DNA of 64,000 nt from Thermoanaerobaculia bacterium (GTDB lineage Bacteria > Acidobacteriota > Thermoanaerobaculia > Multivoradales > Multivoraceae), in NCBI GenBank assembly GCA_022826745.1, contig JAJDUI010000008.1, forward strand, positions 1-64,000, read 5' to 3'. The notes beneath the pieces are model-generated. The model was given only the letters and a program-made list of their open reading frames with translations. It made no database searches and was not told the DNA's origin. A program made the translations under genes and the position numbers. Shown piece after piece: positions 18,619-27,250 of the stretch (positions are counted from its first letter, which is position 1; every line of letters begins with the position of its first letter).

Positions 18619-19176
18619 ATGAACTGGAAACGTCTGCAGAACATCGCCGTCGTCTGGTCGGCGGTCTTCCTGGGCCTGGCGATCCTGACGATCGTTGGCG
18701 TCCAGCTCGTCCCCCGCGAGGTGCCCGGCCTGGTCTGGGCGCTCCATGTGCTGGTGGCTGCCATCGGCTTCGGGTCCGGCATCGCGGCGGCCCGGCGCCG
18801 GGCCGAGATCGACGTCGAGCGGTGGAAGCTGGTGGAAGACCCGGACCTCACCTCCGGCGAGCGGGAACACGCCCACCGGGAGGCCGAGTCCCTGCTGCGA
18901 CGGGCAAGCGCCCAGTTCCTGCTCGCCGGCGTGACCCTGGGCGGCTGGCTCGCCTACCAGTTGCGCGCCGAGCGGCCCGAGGCGGGCGCGGCCGTGACCC
19001 GGGTGCTCGGCGGCGAAACGCCGGACGTGCCGTCCCCGGACCAGACCCTGGCCGAGGCCCTGGCGGCCGAGCCCGTGTACACCCTGAGCCCTTCCGACCT
19101 GCTGATCGTCACGCCTCTGGTCGCCTTCGGCCTCGGCATGCTACTGGCCCGCTACCGGGCCGGCCGATCCGGCTAG
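18619..19176 (+). CDS. Small integral membrane protein of unknown function
   Basis: The 185-residue protein has hydrophobic segments at about 10-28, 38-58, 95-112 and 153-172, separated by a charged stretch with WKLVEDPDLTSGEREHAHREAE. I recognise no family. It lies 19 bases downstream of the TRAP permease and is likely cotranscribed, but a transport role is not established. Confidence 0.65.
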   Translation: MNWKRLQNIAVVWSAVFLGLAILTIVGVQLVPREVPGLVWALHVLVAAIGFGSGIAAARRRAEIDVERWKLVEDPDLTSGEREHAHREAESLLRRASAQFLLAGVTLGGWLAYQLRAERPEAGAAVTRVLGGETPDVPSPDQTLAEALAAEPVYTLSPSDLLIVTPLVAFGLGMLLARYRAGRSG

Positions 19177-19182
19177 CTGGCC

Positions 19183-19473
19183 CTACCGCAGCCGCGCCAC
19201 GGTGGCGCCCCATCCACCGCCGCCCTGCCCGCCGCTCCTGAAGGACACAACCCGCGGATCCCGTTCCAGCACCTTGCGCACGATCTGCCGCTGCACGCCG
19301 ATCCCGCGCCCATGGATGATCCGCACCTCCCGGAACCCCTTCTCGTAGGCGGCGTCCAGGTAGCTCTCGACCACGTCCTTCACCTCGCGCGGCTGAAACG
19401 GATGCAGGTCGATCTCATCGCCGATGGGAACTTCGACGACGTCGTCGGGCTGGAGTTCATCCTCTGGGTTCAT
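19183..19473 (-). CDS. Smr-domain protein
   Basis: The 96-residue protein is essentially one Smr domain: IDLHPFQPREVKDVVESYL corresponds to the conserved DLHG-like opening, and VRIIHGRGIGVQ to the HGxG motif. Smr domains are nucleic-acid nucleases, best known as the C-terminus of MutS2 and in ribosome-collision cleavage; stand-alone versions are usually uncharacterised. It is convergent with the membrane-protein gene (stops 6 bases apart). Confidence 0.85.
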   Translation of the reverse strand: MNPEDELQPDDVVEVPIGDEIDLHPFQPREVKDVVESYLDAAYEKGFREVRIIHGRGIGVQRQIVRKVLERDPRVVSFRSGGQGGGGWGATVARLR

Positions 19474-19515
19474 TGGTTGAGGAGGTGTGGGCTGGGGTTG
19501 TTCAGAGAGAATCGC

Positions 19516-19692
19516 GCAGTGAGGGGATCGGGAAGGGAGGCTCCCAGCGGACTGGAGCCAAGCGACTTCCGACGACCTTACGGTAACTTCCGTCCTGGCG
19601 GAGCGCCGGCGACCGAAGCGAGCGCTGACCTTTCCTTTACCGAGAGGGCGCGAGCGGCCGATGGGAGCCTCCCTTCCCGATCCCCTCGCTGC
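19516..19692. repeat. 177-bp element bounded by 31-bp inverted repeats
   Basis: The left arm (19516-19546) and right arm (19662-19692) are inverted copies with one mismatch; the inner 26 bases of each arm are perfect. The 115-bp interior has no clear ORF. It fills most of the gap between the 979-residue envelope gene (stop at 19700) and the Smr gene. The structure resembles a MITE-like non-autonomous element; as RNA it would form a long hairpin. No target-site duplication is obvious. Confidence 0.7.
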
Positions 19693-19699
19693 TCCGCTT

Positions 19700-22639
19700 T
19701 CAAAACAACTTCAGCACCGCGATGAAGGCGCTCCAGCCGTCGTCGGGGCCGGCCAGCGCATGGCCGATGTCCATGTTGACGACGGTGCCCCAGGGGCCGA
19801 TGAAGGTACCGACGATGCCGGCGCCGGCGAGCAGCTCGCGGTCGAGGCCGGATGCGCGGTCGGTGGCCCAGGCGGCGTCGCCGACCAGGTCGATGCGGAA
19901 GATCTCGCCGAGCTCGAAGCCGTAACTGACATGGGCGGCGGCGGCGCGTTCCGCCCGCACCTTGTCGCTCTGGTAGCCGTGGACGTTGACGTCCGAGAAG
20001 AAGCCGAACTCGTACTTGCTGAAGCGGTCGAGGTCGCTGCCGTCGACGTACTCGAGGGCAACGCCGAACTTCTGGAACTTCGGCAGGTGCCAGGTCTTGG
20101 CGACGCCGACGTTCCAGAGCGTGTAGCTGTCCGGCGTCAGATTGCCGGCGCCCAGGCCCCAGGGCTGCCATTCGCCGCGCAGGTTCCACGAGGCGCCGGC
20201 GACGAGCCGGTAGCCCGAGCGGATGTAGCGGACGATGGCGCCGACGCTGTGGCCCAGGTGGTCGGAAGGCAGAACGAAGTCGTCGCCGGTTTCGTCGGCG
20301 CGCTGGAAGTTGTTCCAGGAGAGCTGGTAGCGGAGATCGAGCTTGGTGAAACTGCCGAGCGGACGGCCCAGGCTGAAGTCGATGTTCGGGCGCAGCCGCT
20401 CGACGTTCTCCGCGGGCGACTCGACGCCTTCCCGGTAGAGCACGTCCTCGCCGGCGAACGCCAGCGCGAAGACGTCGACGCCGGCGTCCCAGCGGGAGCC
20501 GAACAGGCTCGGGTTCGCGATGTCGGCCAGGATGAGCGGCCCGGCGATGAAGAGGTCTGCCTGGGTGCCGGTGCCGCGCCAGTCGAAGGACAGCCAGTTC
20601 ACCCCGCCCAGCGGCAGGGGACCGTCCTGGGCCTCGTCGTAGAAGGCGCCGCCGAGCAGGAACATCCGCGTCTTGTCGTCCTCCTTGACCACCCGTTCGC
20701 CGGTCTCCTGGTCGAGCTCCAGGTAGCGGAGACCCACCTCCGTGTCGCGCACCATCGTCGCCTCGGATGCCAGGGTGGCGTCGCGGCGAACGTCGAAGTC
20801 GGTCGGGTTGACGGAGATCCCGGTCAGTTCGATCTCCCGTTCGACGATCGTCGTCGCGTTCAGGACCGAGAACAACTGCTGGCCGATGACCCGGGTCGGC
20901 AGCCAGTAGGACGACCGCTCCCAGGCCGCGGGCTGGCCGGCCGCGTCGACGGGTGTATAGAAGGTGGTCTCGTCGTTGGACAGCACGTCGCCGGTCAGGC
21001 CGAGCTGGACCGCGCGCGTCTTCACCCGCGCGTAGAGCTCGCGGTCCACCCAGACCGTGCCGCGAAACAGGCTGCGGCCCTCGGTCAGGGCCGTCGCCGG
21101 CTCGAAGTCGACGACCCAGGTATCGCGGCCCTCGACCGTCGCGGTGCCCCGCAGCCGGTAGCGGTACTCCCTGGTGAAGGTGATCTCGGCCGGCATCGCC
21201 GCCGCCTTCTCGGGCTGGATCAGGGGGATCTCGGGGATCCGCTTGCGCCGCCAGCGGATGCCGTTGACGTAGAAGTTGTCCCAGGCCCAGTCGAAGCCCG
21301 CGCCCTGGCGGAAGAAGAAGGGACCCTGGAAGGTCGCGTCGACCGACTGGACGCCGGTGCCGAGCTGGAACCGGAGCGAGGTCGTGTTCGTTGCGCTGTA
21401 GTTGGCGACCCGGCGCGACTGATCGTCCTCGAAGGCTTGCAGCCGCCGCAGGATCTCACCGACCGGGATGCGGCGGGTGTCGGCGACCGTGAGCGCCTCC
21501 TCGACGCTCTCGGCCCCGTCGAGCCCGACCGCCAGGTCCCGCTCCAGGCGGAACACGAAGGGCTCGGCGGCGTCCCTCAGCTCGAGTTCGTAGCCGTTGC
21601 GGGTGCGCCGCCCGCCGAAGACCAGGTCCGACTCGCCGGTCGCCGGGTCGAAGCGCGCAGGCGACCCGATCTGGCGGTCGCTGAAGCGGAGCGTGAAGGG
21701 CCCGCCCTCCGCGGGCGGCGATACGACGATCCGCAGGCTCAGATCCTCTCCGCGGACGAAGCTCCAGGCCTCGGCGCCGGCGGGAGTGGAGTAGGGGTCG
21801 AAGGTGACGTCGCCCGAGAACTCCTGGGCGATCAGCCGGGCGGCGCGAACCGTGGCCGCGTCGGCGCCGGCCTCGCCGGAGAGCGGGAACAGGGAGAGCG
21901 AAGCGCCCGCTTCGGCCTCGGCCGCGGCTCGCACCAGTGCTGCTCCTTCACCGCCCGCGGTTGCCGCGTTCGGCTCGAGCGCGACCAGCGCGTCCGGATC
22001 GAGCTCCCGGATGAGATCCTTCAGTTCGGCGACTCCAGCGGCGGCGGTTCCCCGGCCGGGCCGGAACGCGACTCCGTCGAGGTAGGCGTCGAGTTCCTGG
22101 GCGTAGAGCGCACGGACCAGCCCGGGGTCTGGCGGCAGAGGCTCGGTGACGACGGCGGCGTCCGGTTGCGCGCCGGTGACGGCGACCGACGCCCGCTTGA
22201 GCGCCAGCGCGTACTCCTGGACGGCCTGCGGCTCGTTCAGGAGCTCGTCCGGCCAGACGAGCTGGAAGAGGGATCCGGCCGGCGCCGAGCGCGCGATGTC
22301 GGCGAGCCGCTCGAGTTCCGGCGTCAGTTCGTCGCCCGCCTCGGCCGCCGGCGGCGGCGCGGCGAATCGAACCGCGTACCAGGGAGTGGCGCCGGCGGCC
22401 TGGACCGCGGCGGTGGCGTCCTGCGCCGTTTGCACCGCTGCGTCATCGGCGAGTTCGACTGGCCACTTGACGACCAGGACCGCTTCCTCGGGAAGCGCCG
22501 GCAGTGTCCCGAGCAACTCCGCCGTCGCGGCCGGATCGTCGGTTGCCAGGCCGATGCACGGACTGCAGGGCAACTGTCCCGCGGCGGGCAGGGCGCCTGC
22601 GAGCAGGAGCAGGAAGGTGGCGGAGATTCGTCTTGGCAT
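19700..22639 (-). CDS. Large exported protein with C-terminal outer-membrane barrel-like region
   Basis: The 979-residue protein begins with a signal peptide (ISATFLLLLAGALPAAGQ). The N-terminal 400 residues are Ala/Glu-rich with FDPYSTPAGAEAWSFVRGEDL. A middle part (about 490-580: YRYRLRGTATVEGRDTWVVDFEP, RGTVWVDRELYARVKTRAV) resembles outer-membrane lipoprotein carrier/sorting beta sheets. The last 300 residues have alternating aromatic strands (LDLRYQLSWNNFQ, YRLVAGASWNLRG, FGVALEYVDGSDL) and the chain ends in Phe, typical of BAM substrates. Function is unknown; it is probably a surface barrel. The opposite-strand frame of similar length is a shadow. Confidence 0.7.
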   Translation of the reverse strand: MPRRISATFLLLLAGALPAAGQLPCSPCIGLATDDPAATAELLGTLPALPEEAVLVVKWPVELADDAAVQTAQDATAAVQAAGATPWYAVRFAAPPPAAEAGDELTPELERLADIARSAPAGSLFQLVWPDELLNEPQAVQEYALALKRASVAVTGAQPDAAVVTEPLPPDPGLVRALYAQELDAYLDGVAFRPGRGTAAAGVAELKDLIRELDPDALVALEPNAATAGGEGAALVRAAAEAEAGASLSLFPLSGEAGADAATVRAARLIAQEFSGDVTFDPYSTPAGAEAWSFVRGEDLSLRIVVSPPAEGGPFTLRFSDRQIGSPARFDPATGESDLVFGGRRTRNGYELELRDAAEPFVFRLERDLAVGLDGAESVEEALTVADTRRIPVGEILRRLQAFEDDQSRRVANYSATNTTSLRFQLGTGVQSVDATFQGPFFFRQGAGFDWAWDNFYVNGIRWRRKRIPEIPLIQPEKAAAMPAEITFTREYRYRLRGTATVEGRDTWVVDFEPATALTEGRSLFRGTVWVDRELYARVKTRAVQLGLTGDVLSNDETTFYTPVDAAGQPAAWERSSYWLPTRVIGQQLFSVLNATTIVEREIELTGISVNPTDFDVRRDATLASEATMVRDTEVGLRYLELDQETGERVVKEDDKTRMFLLGGAFYDEAQDGPLPLGGVNWLSFDWRGTGTQADLFIAGPLILADIANPSLFGSRWDAGVDVFALAFAGEDVLYREGVESPAENVERLRPNIDFSLGRPLGSFTKLDLRYQLSWNNFQRADETGDDFVLPSDHLGHSVGAIVRYIRSGYRLVAGASWNLRGEWQPWGLGAGNLTPDSYTLWNVGVAKTWHLPKFQKFGVALEYVDGSDLDRFSKYEFGFFSDVNVHGYQSDKVRAERAAAAHVSYGFELGEIFRIDLVGDAAWATDRASGLDRELLAGAGIVGTFIGPWGTVVNMDIGHALAGPDDGWSAFIAVLKLF

Positions 22640-22693
22640 GTCGCGTTCGGGGGAGGCTAGCGCGCCGGGGGATTCAGGGGCCGGCGCCTTGCG

Positions 22694-22726
22694 CCGGATG
22701 CCGGCGGGGGCGCCGGCGCACCCAGT
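22694..22726. repeat. Palindromic repeat, GGTGCGCCGGCG family (intergenic copy)
   Basis: On the minus strand it reads CTGGGTGCGCCGGCG, a short loop, then CGCCGGCATCCGG. The same unit recurs at 52943-52975, 56876-56908, 61491-61521 and 63477-63507. Here it lies in the murB-envelope gene spacer (22640-22799), where I see no gene. Confidence 0.7.
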
Positions 22727-22799
22727 CTGCGCGCAAGCTCCTGGCGGGGATAACAGTCTGGAGGTGTCGAGATTCCCGATCCTCCTCCGATCAGGTTCT

Positions 22800-23813
22800 C
22801 TACGACGATCCGCCAGCCCGTGTTTCGGCGGCCCGGCGCCAGAACTCCTCCGCCAGATCGCCGGCCAGGACGATCTCGGGGCGCAGTTCCACGTTGAAGC
22901 GGTCCCGAACGGCCCGGTGGGCCGTGACCATCAGATCGAGGACGTCGGCGGCACGGGCCTTCTCCCGGTTGACGATCACGTTCGCGTGGCGCCGGCTGAT
23001 CTCGGCGCCGCCGGCCTTCAGGCCCTTGAGGCCGCAGGCCTCGATCAGCCGGCCGGCGAAGTCGCCCTCCGGGTTGCGGAACACGGAGCCGGCGTTCGGC
23101 TTGCCCGAGGGCAGACTCTTCCATCGCCGGCGGTTCAGTTCGTCGATCCGCCTGAGCGCCGCGTCGCCGTCTCCCCGGCGGAGCGTGAACTCCGCGCGGG
23201 TGACGATCGCCTCCGTCCCCTGGAGGCTCGTCGTTCGGTAGGCCGGCTCGAGGTCCGCGGTGGCCAGGGTCTCGACGGGACGGCCCGGGCGCGCCACCCG
23301 CACCTCGGTGAGCACGTCCCGGATCTCCGTGCCGTAGCAGCCGGCGTTCATGACGACGGCCCCGCCGACGGTCGAGGGGAAGCCGGACAGCGCCTCGAGA
23401 CCGAGCAGACCCTGCTTCGCCGTGTCCCGGGCCAGCCTGGCGAGGGTGACGCCGGCGCCGGCCCGCACCGTTGCACCCTCCACGTGGACCTGTTCCAGTT
23501 CCCCGCGAAGGCGGCAGACGATGCCGGGCATGCCGCCGTCCGGGAACAGGACGTTCGAGCCGTGGCCGTGGAGGTGCAGCGCGACTTCGCCCTCACGGGC
23601 GACGGTCATCACGTGCGTGAGCGCCGCCTCGGACTCGACCCGCACGAAGAACTCCGCCGGGCCGCCGATCCTGAGCGTCGTGACCGAGGCCAGCGGAACG
23701 GCCGCGCGGACCTCGACGCCGGGAATCGAGGCGAGGCGATCCCGGGTTTCCAGGTTGACGCCCTCGGGGGGCTGCAATACGCTGACCGCGCCCTTGTCGA
23801 TGCCGGCTGTCAC
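22800..23813 (-). CDS. murB: UDP-N-acetylenolpyruvoylglucosamine reductase MurB
   Basis: MurB is a cytoplasmic flavoenzyme that uses NADPH to reduce the enolpyruvyl group and give UDP-MurNAc for peptidoglycan. The 337-residue sequence has TTLRIGGPAEFFV, the flavin-binding HGHGSNVLFPDGGMPG, EALSGFPSTVGGAVVMNAGCYG, and the catalytic-serine segment PNAGSVFRNP followed by AGRLIEACGLKGLKAGGAEIS. The start is GTG 23811-23813 with GAGG just upstream. It is isolated from the usual mur cluster and divergent from recA. Confidence 0.96.
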   Translation of the reverse strand: MTAGIDKGAVSVLQPPEGVNLETRDRLASIPGVEVRAAVPLASVTTLRIGGPAEFFVRVESEAALTHVMTVAREGEVALHLHGHGSNVLFPDGGMPGIVCRLRGELEQVHVEGATVRAGAGVTLARLARDTAKQGLLGLEALSGFPSTVGGAVVMNAGCYGTEIRDVLTEVRVARPGRPVETLATADLEPAYRTTSLQGTEAIVTRAEFTLRRGDGDAALRRIDELNRRRWKSLPSGKPNAGSVFRNPEGDFAGRLIEACGLKGLKAGGAEISRRHANVIVNREKARAADVLDLMVTAHRAVRDRFNVELRPEIVLAGDLAEEFWRRAAETRAGGSS

Positions 23814-23912
23814 GTTCCTCTACGCCACGTCGCCGAGCGTCCGCAGCGGTCAACTCCCGACCTCCGTTCAACCGACTGACGATCCAGGGGAGCGCCGAAC
23901 CGGTCGCGCGGG

Positions 23913-23918
23913 AGTATA
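23913..23918 (-). promoter_or_regulatory. Possible -10 element for murB
   Basis: The minus strand reads TATACT here, a good sigma-70 -10 match about 95 bases upstream of murB; the -35 region (TGGCCG) is poor. In the rest of the murB-recA spacer (23814-24036) I see no gene and no LexA-type palindrome. Confidence 0.3.
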
Positions 23919-24036
23919 GCCACGCGCGCACTCCGGCCATGCCGCCGGATCGTGCCGATGGCAGTCTCCAAGGCTCTTCGCTGGCAACCCCAAAGGCCCG
24001 CCAAGCCTCCATCAGCTACTCAGGAGAAAGCAACCC

Positions 24037-25098
24037 ATGAAGCAGAGCCGCGCGAACGCAAAGAAGGGAGCCGGCCGCAACGAGGCCATCTCGGGCGCGC
24101 TCACCCAGATCGAACGGCAGTTCGGCAAGGGCGCGATCATGCGCCTCGGTGAACAGGAGAACCTCGGCATCGAGTCGATTTCGACCGGATCGCTCGCCGT
24201 CGACCACGCGATCGGCACCGGCGGCTTCCCGCGGGGCCGCGTCGTCGAGGTCTACGGCCCCGAGTCGAGCGGGAAGACCACGCTGGCCCTCTCGGTCACG
24301 GGGCAGGCCCAGCGCGCCGGCGGCACCGCCGCCTTCATCGACGCCGAGCACGCCCTCGACGCCGAGTACGCCGAGAAGATCGGCGTCAACATCGACGAGC
24401 TCCTCGTCTCGCAGCCGGACAGCGGCGAGCAGGCGCTCGAGATCGCCGAGATGCTCGTGCGCTCGAACGCGCTCGACATCGTCGTGATCGATTCGGTCGC
24501 CGCGCTCGTGCCGCGCGCCGAGCTCGAAGGCGAGATGGGCGACTCCCACGTCGGCCTGCAGGCGCGGCTCATGTCCCAGGCGCTCCGCAAGCTGACCGCG
24601 ATCGTCGCCAAGTCGAGGACGACGCTCGTCTTCATCAACCAGATCCGGGAGAAGATCGGCGTCATGTTCGGATCGCCCGAGACGACAACCGGCGGCCGCG
24701 CGCTCAAGTTCTACTCTTCCGTTCGCATCGACATCCGGCGCATCGCCGCGCTCAAGGACGGCGACCAGGTCGTCGGCTCGCGGGTCCGCGTCAAGGTGGT
24801 CAAGAACAAGGTCGCCCCGCCCTTCCGGGTCGCCGAGTTCGACATCGACTACGGCGAGGGCATCTCCCGCGTCGGCGAGTTGATCGACCTCGGCATCCAG
24901 CACAAGCGGGTCATGAAGAGCGGCGCCTGGTTCTCCGCCGGCGACACCAGGCTCGGACAGGGCCGCGAGAACGCCAAACAGTTCCTCCGCGACAACGGCG
25001 ACCTGGCCGACGACATCGAAAGCCACCTCCGCTCGGAACTCGGCCTGCCGCCCATCGTCGTCGCCGCCTCCGGCGACCAGGCCGCCGCGGCCGGGTAG
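24037..25098 (+). CDS. recA: Recombinase RecA
   Basis: RecA forms filaments on single-stranded DNA for homologous recombination and SOS induction. The 353-residue protein has Walker [14 protein letters not shown], Walker B-containing [14 protein letters not shown], the L1/L2 DNA-binding loops ([22 protein letters not shown] region and [13 protein letters not shown]) and [14 protein letters not shown] ribosome site AGGAG precedes the ATG. No LexA-type operator is visible upstream, so SOS control is not supported by this sequence. Confidence 0.98.
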   Translation: MKQSRANAKKGAGRNEAISGALTQIERQFGKGAIMRLGEQENLGIESISTGSLAVDHAIGTGGFPRGRVVEVYGPESSGKTTLALSVTGQAQRAGGTAAFIDAEHALDAEYAEKIGVNIDELLVSQPDSGEQALEIAEMLVRSNALDIVVIDSVAALVPRAELEGEMGDSHVGLQARLMSQALRKLTAIVAKSRTTLVFINQIREKIGVMFGSPETTTGGRALKFYSSVRIDIRRIAALKDGDQVVGSRVRVKVVKNKVAPPFRVAEFDIDYGEGISRVGELIDLGIQHKRVMKSGAWFSAGDTRLGQGRENAKQFLRDNGDLADDIESHLRSELGLPPIVVAASGDQAAAAG

Positions 25099-25164
25099 CG
25101 GCGTCGAACAGGCTATTCTCGGGTTCAAGCGGAGACACTCCGGATCGAGGGAAGGGGAGAGGTC

Positions 25165-25710
25165 ATGAAGAGGATTGAGGATCGCGCGTCGTGTTGGCGG
25201 TCGAGTGCGTTCGCGTTGGCCGTTGCCGCCTTGTTGCTGCTGGCCGCTTGCGCGGGCGAGGGCGGTGTTGCTGAGGCGCGTACCGGCTACATCGCCGAGA
25301 TGGGGGACGGCCTGGGGTCGTTCAGAGTGCTGGCGCCCGAGGTTTCGGAAGAGGTTGGCGAGGCAGAGGCCGACGTCGACTCGGACGCCGAGGCTGGTGC
25401 CGAAGCCGAGGCGCCGGCGGAGCCCGCTTTGGTCACCGTTCTGCTCGACTTCCTGATTCACAACGAGGGCTCCGGCGCGCTCGACGGCGTCACCGTCGAC
25501 CTCACGATCGCCGATCCGGAGGGCAACGAGAAGGAACGCAGGCTGCTCTGGGTCGAGACGGCCGGCCTGACCAAAGGCTCGCAACGGCAGGTCGCCCATG
25601 AACTGACCGACGTTGCCTACACCGACGGCGATGGCTTTCACGTCGAGGTCCGTCATCCGATCCCGATGGAAGAGCGCGGCGACTACCGCGAGTTCGACGC
25701 CGAGAACTGA
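25165..25710 (+). CDS. Putative lipoprotein of unknown function
   Basis: The 181-residue protein has a lipoprotein signal with lipobox LLAAC (about residues 25-30), so it is likely attached to a membrane. After an acidic Ala/Glu linker, the C-terminal domain ([26 protein letters not shown]...) looks like an Ig-like beta sandwich of the kind seen in FxLYD-type extracytoplasmic proteins. No partner is evident; recA upstream is probably a separate unit. Confidence 0.7.
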   Translation: MKRIEDRASCWRSSAFALAVAALLLLAACAGEGGVAEARTGYIAEMGDGLGSFRVLAPEVSEEVGEAEADVDSDAEAGAEAEAPAEPALVTVLLDFLIHNEGSGALDGVTVDLTIADPEGNEKERRLLWVETAGLTKGSQRQVAHELTDVAYTDGDGFHVEVRHPIPMEERGDYREFDAEN

Positions 25711-25774
25711 GCGGCTCCGCTCATCCGGGGCGCCCGCGCGATCGGGCGGCGCCGACCACGCAGGACTGAAGACC

Positions 25775-27202
25775 GTGCTCCACAAGCAACTTCGCGTCAC
25801 CGCCGCGCTGAATCTGGGCGGCGACATCGCCGCGACCGTGGGGGCCTTCTTCCTGGCCTGGTACCTGCGGTTCGTCCAGCCGGTGGTCGAGATCACGAAG
25901 TCGGTGCCCGACTTCGAGCCCTACCTCAGGATGTTGCCGTTCATCGTCCTGATCTGGCCCACCGTCTACTACTTCCACGGCCTCTACCGCATCCGCCGCG
26001 GGCACAGCCGGGTCGACGAGATGATCAGCATCGTCGTCGCCACCGTGCTGGCGCTGATCATCCTGACCTCGGTCCTGACCTTCGACCGTCTGACCCAGGC
26101 GGGCACGGACGATCCCTTTTCCTACAGCCGGGCGTTCTTCGCCCTGTTCGTGGTCACCGACATCTTCCTCGTCGCCTTCCTCCGGCTGACCACCCGCGCC
26201 TTCCTGCGCAGGTTCCGCCGCCGCGGGCACAACGTGCGCCGGATTCTCATCGTCGGCGCCGGCGACAGCGGCGAGGAGATCGCGGCCAAGCTGGTCCGCC
26301 ACCGGGAACTCGGCTATGAAGTCGTCGGGTTCCTCGACGACGATCCGGAGAAGCTGCATGTCGAAATCGGCGGCGGCGTCCATGTCCTCGGCACCCTGGA
26401 GGACCTGGAAGAGACGATCGAACGACACGGCGTCGACCAGGTGATGATCGCCCTGCCCTTCGCCGCCCACCGAAAGATCCTCGACCTGCTCGACCGCATC
26501 GGCAACGAACTGATCGAGATCCGCCTTGTCCCGAACGTCCTCCAGTACGCCACGCTGCGCGCCGAGATCGAGGACGTTGACGGCACGCCGGTCATCAACC
26601 TCTCGCACGTGCCGATGGAGGGCTGGTCGAGCCTGGCCAAGCGCACGATGGACATCGTTCTTTCCGCCGCCGCGATGGTCGCACTCCTCCCGTTCCTGCC
26701 CGTCGTCATGCTGCTGATCAAGCTGGAGGACCGGGGCCCGCTCTTCTACCGCCAGGAGCGCATGGGTCTCGACGGCCGCTCCTTCATGATCCTCAAGCTC
26801 CGCTCGATGCGCGTGGGCGCCGAGTCCTCGACCGGCCCTGTCTGGGCAACGGAAGACGATCCCCGCCGCACCCGCATCGGCGCTTTCCTGCGCCGCTGGT
26901 CGATCGACGAACTGCCCCAGCTCTGGAACATCTTCCTCGGCGACATGTCCTGCGTCGGACCCCGTCCCGAACGCCCCGCCTTCGTCCGCGAGTTCCGCGA
27001 CAAGATCCCCAACTACATGCTCCGCCACCGCGTGAAGTCCGGTCTGACGGGCTGGGCCCAGGTCCACGGCTGGCGAGGCAACACCTCCATCCGCAAGCGC
27101 ATCCAGTACGACCTCTACTACATCGAGAACTGGAGCCTTCGCCTGGACCTCCAGATCCTCTGGCTCACCCTCCGTCGCGGCCTCACGAAGAACGCTTACT
27201 GA
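25775..27202 (+). CDS. Undecaprenyl-phosphate sugar phosphotransferase
   Basis: This polyprenyl glycosylphosphotransferase (475 residues) starts exopolysaccharide or O-antigen repeat assembly by moving a hexose-1-phosphate to undecaprenyl phosphate. It has four N-terminal membrane helices, a CoA-binding/Rossmann-like middle domain (ILIVGAGDSGEEIAAKLV), a fifth helix, and the catalytic bacterial sugar transferase domain with YRQERMGLDGRSFMILKLRSM, RTRIGAFLRRWSIDELPQLWN and GPRPERPAFV. I choose GTG 25775, which has AGGA upstream; the longer open frame from 25613 overlaps the lipoprotein gene. A convergent glycosyltransferase follows. Confidence 0.9.
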   Translation: MLHKQLRVTAALNLGGDIAATVGAFFLAWYLRFVQPVVEITKSVPDFEPYLRMLPFIVLIWPTVYYFHGLYRIRRGHSRVDEMISIVVATVLALIILTSVLTFDRLTQAGTDDPFSYSRAFFALFVVTDIFLVAFLRLTTRAFLRRFRRRGHNVRRILIVGAGDSGEEIAAKLVRHRELGYEVVGFLDDDPEKLHVEIGGGVHVLGTLEDLEETIERHGVDQVMIALPFAAHRKILDLLDRIGNELIEIRLVPNVLQYATLRAEIEDVDGTPVINLSHVPMEGWSSLAKRTMDIVLSAAAMVALLPFLPVVMLLIKLEDRGPLFYRQERMGLDGRSFMILKLRSMRVGAESSTGPVWATEDDPRRTRIGAFLRRWSIDELPQLWNIFLGDMSCVGPRPERPAFVREFRDKIPNYMLRHRVKSGLTGWAQVHGWRGNTSIRKRIQYDLYYIENWSLRLDLQILWLTLRRGLTKNAY

Positions 27203-27250
27203 CGTCGGTTTCCACGGTGCGGAGCCCCGCCGTCGAGTGCACCCGGGCTC

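Noticed and set aside
19661..22660. A 999-codon plus-strand frame
   Set aside because: Antisense to the signal-peptide-bearing, Phe-ending envelope protein; the plus-strand product lacks any recognisable feature.
23814..24036. LexA/SOS box upstream of recA
   Set aside because: Neither a GAAC-N4-GTTC nor a CTGT-type palindrome is present in the spacer.
24016..25896. A 626-codon minus-strand frame
   Set aside because: Antisense to recA and the lipoprotein gene.
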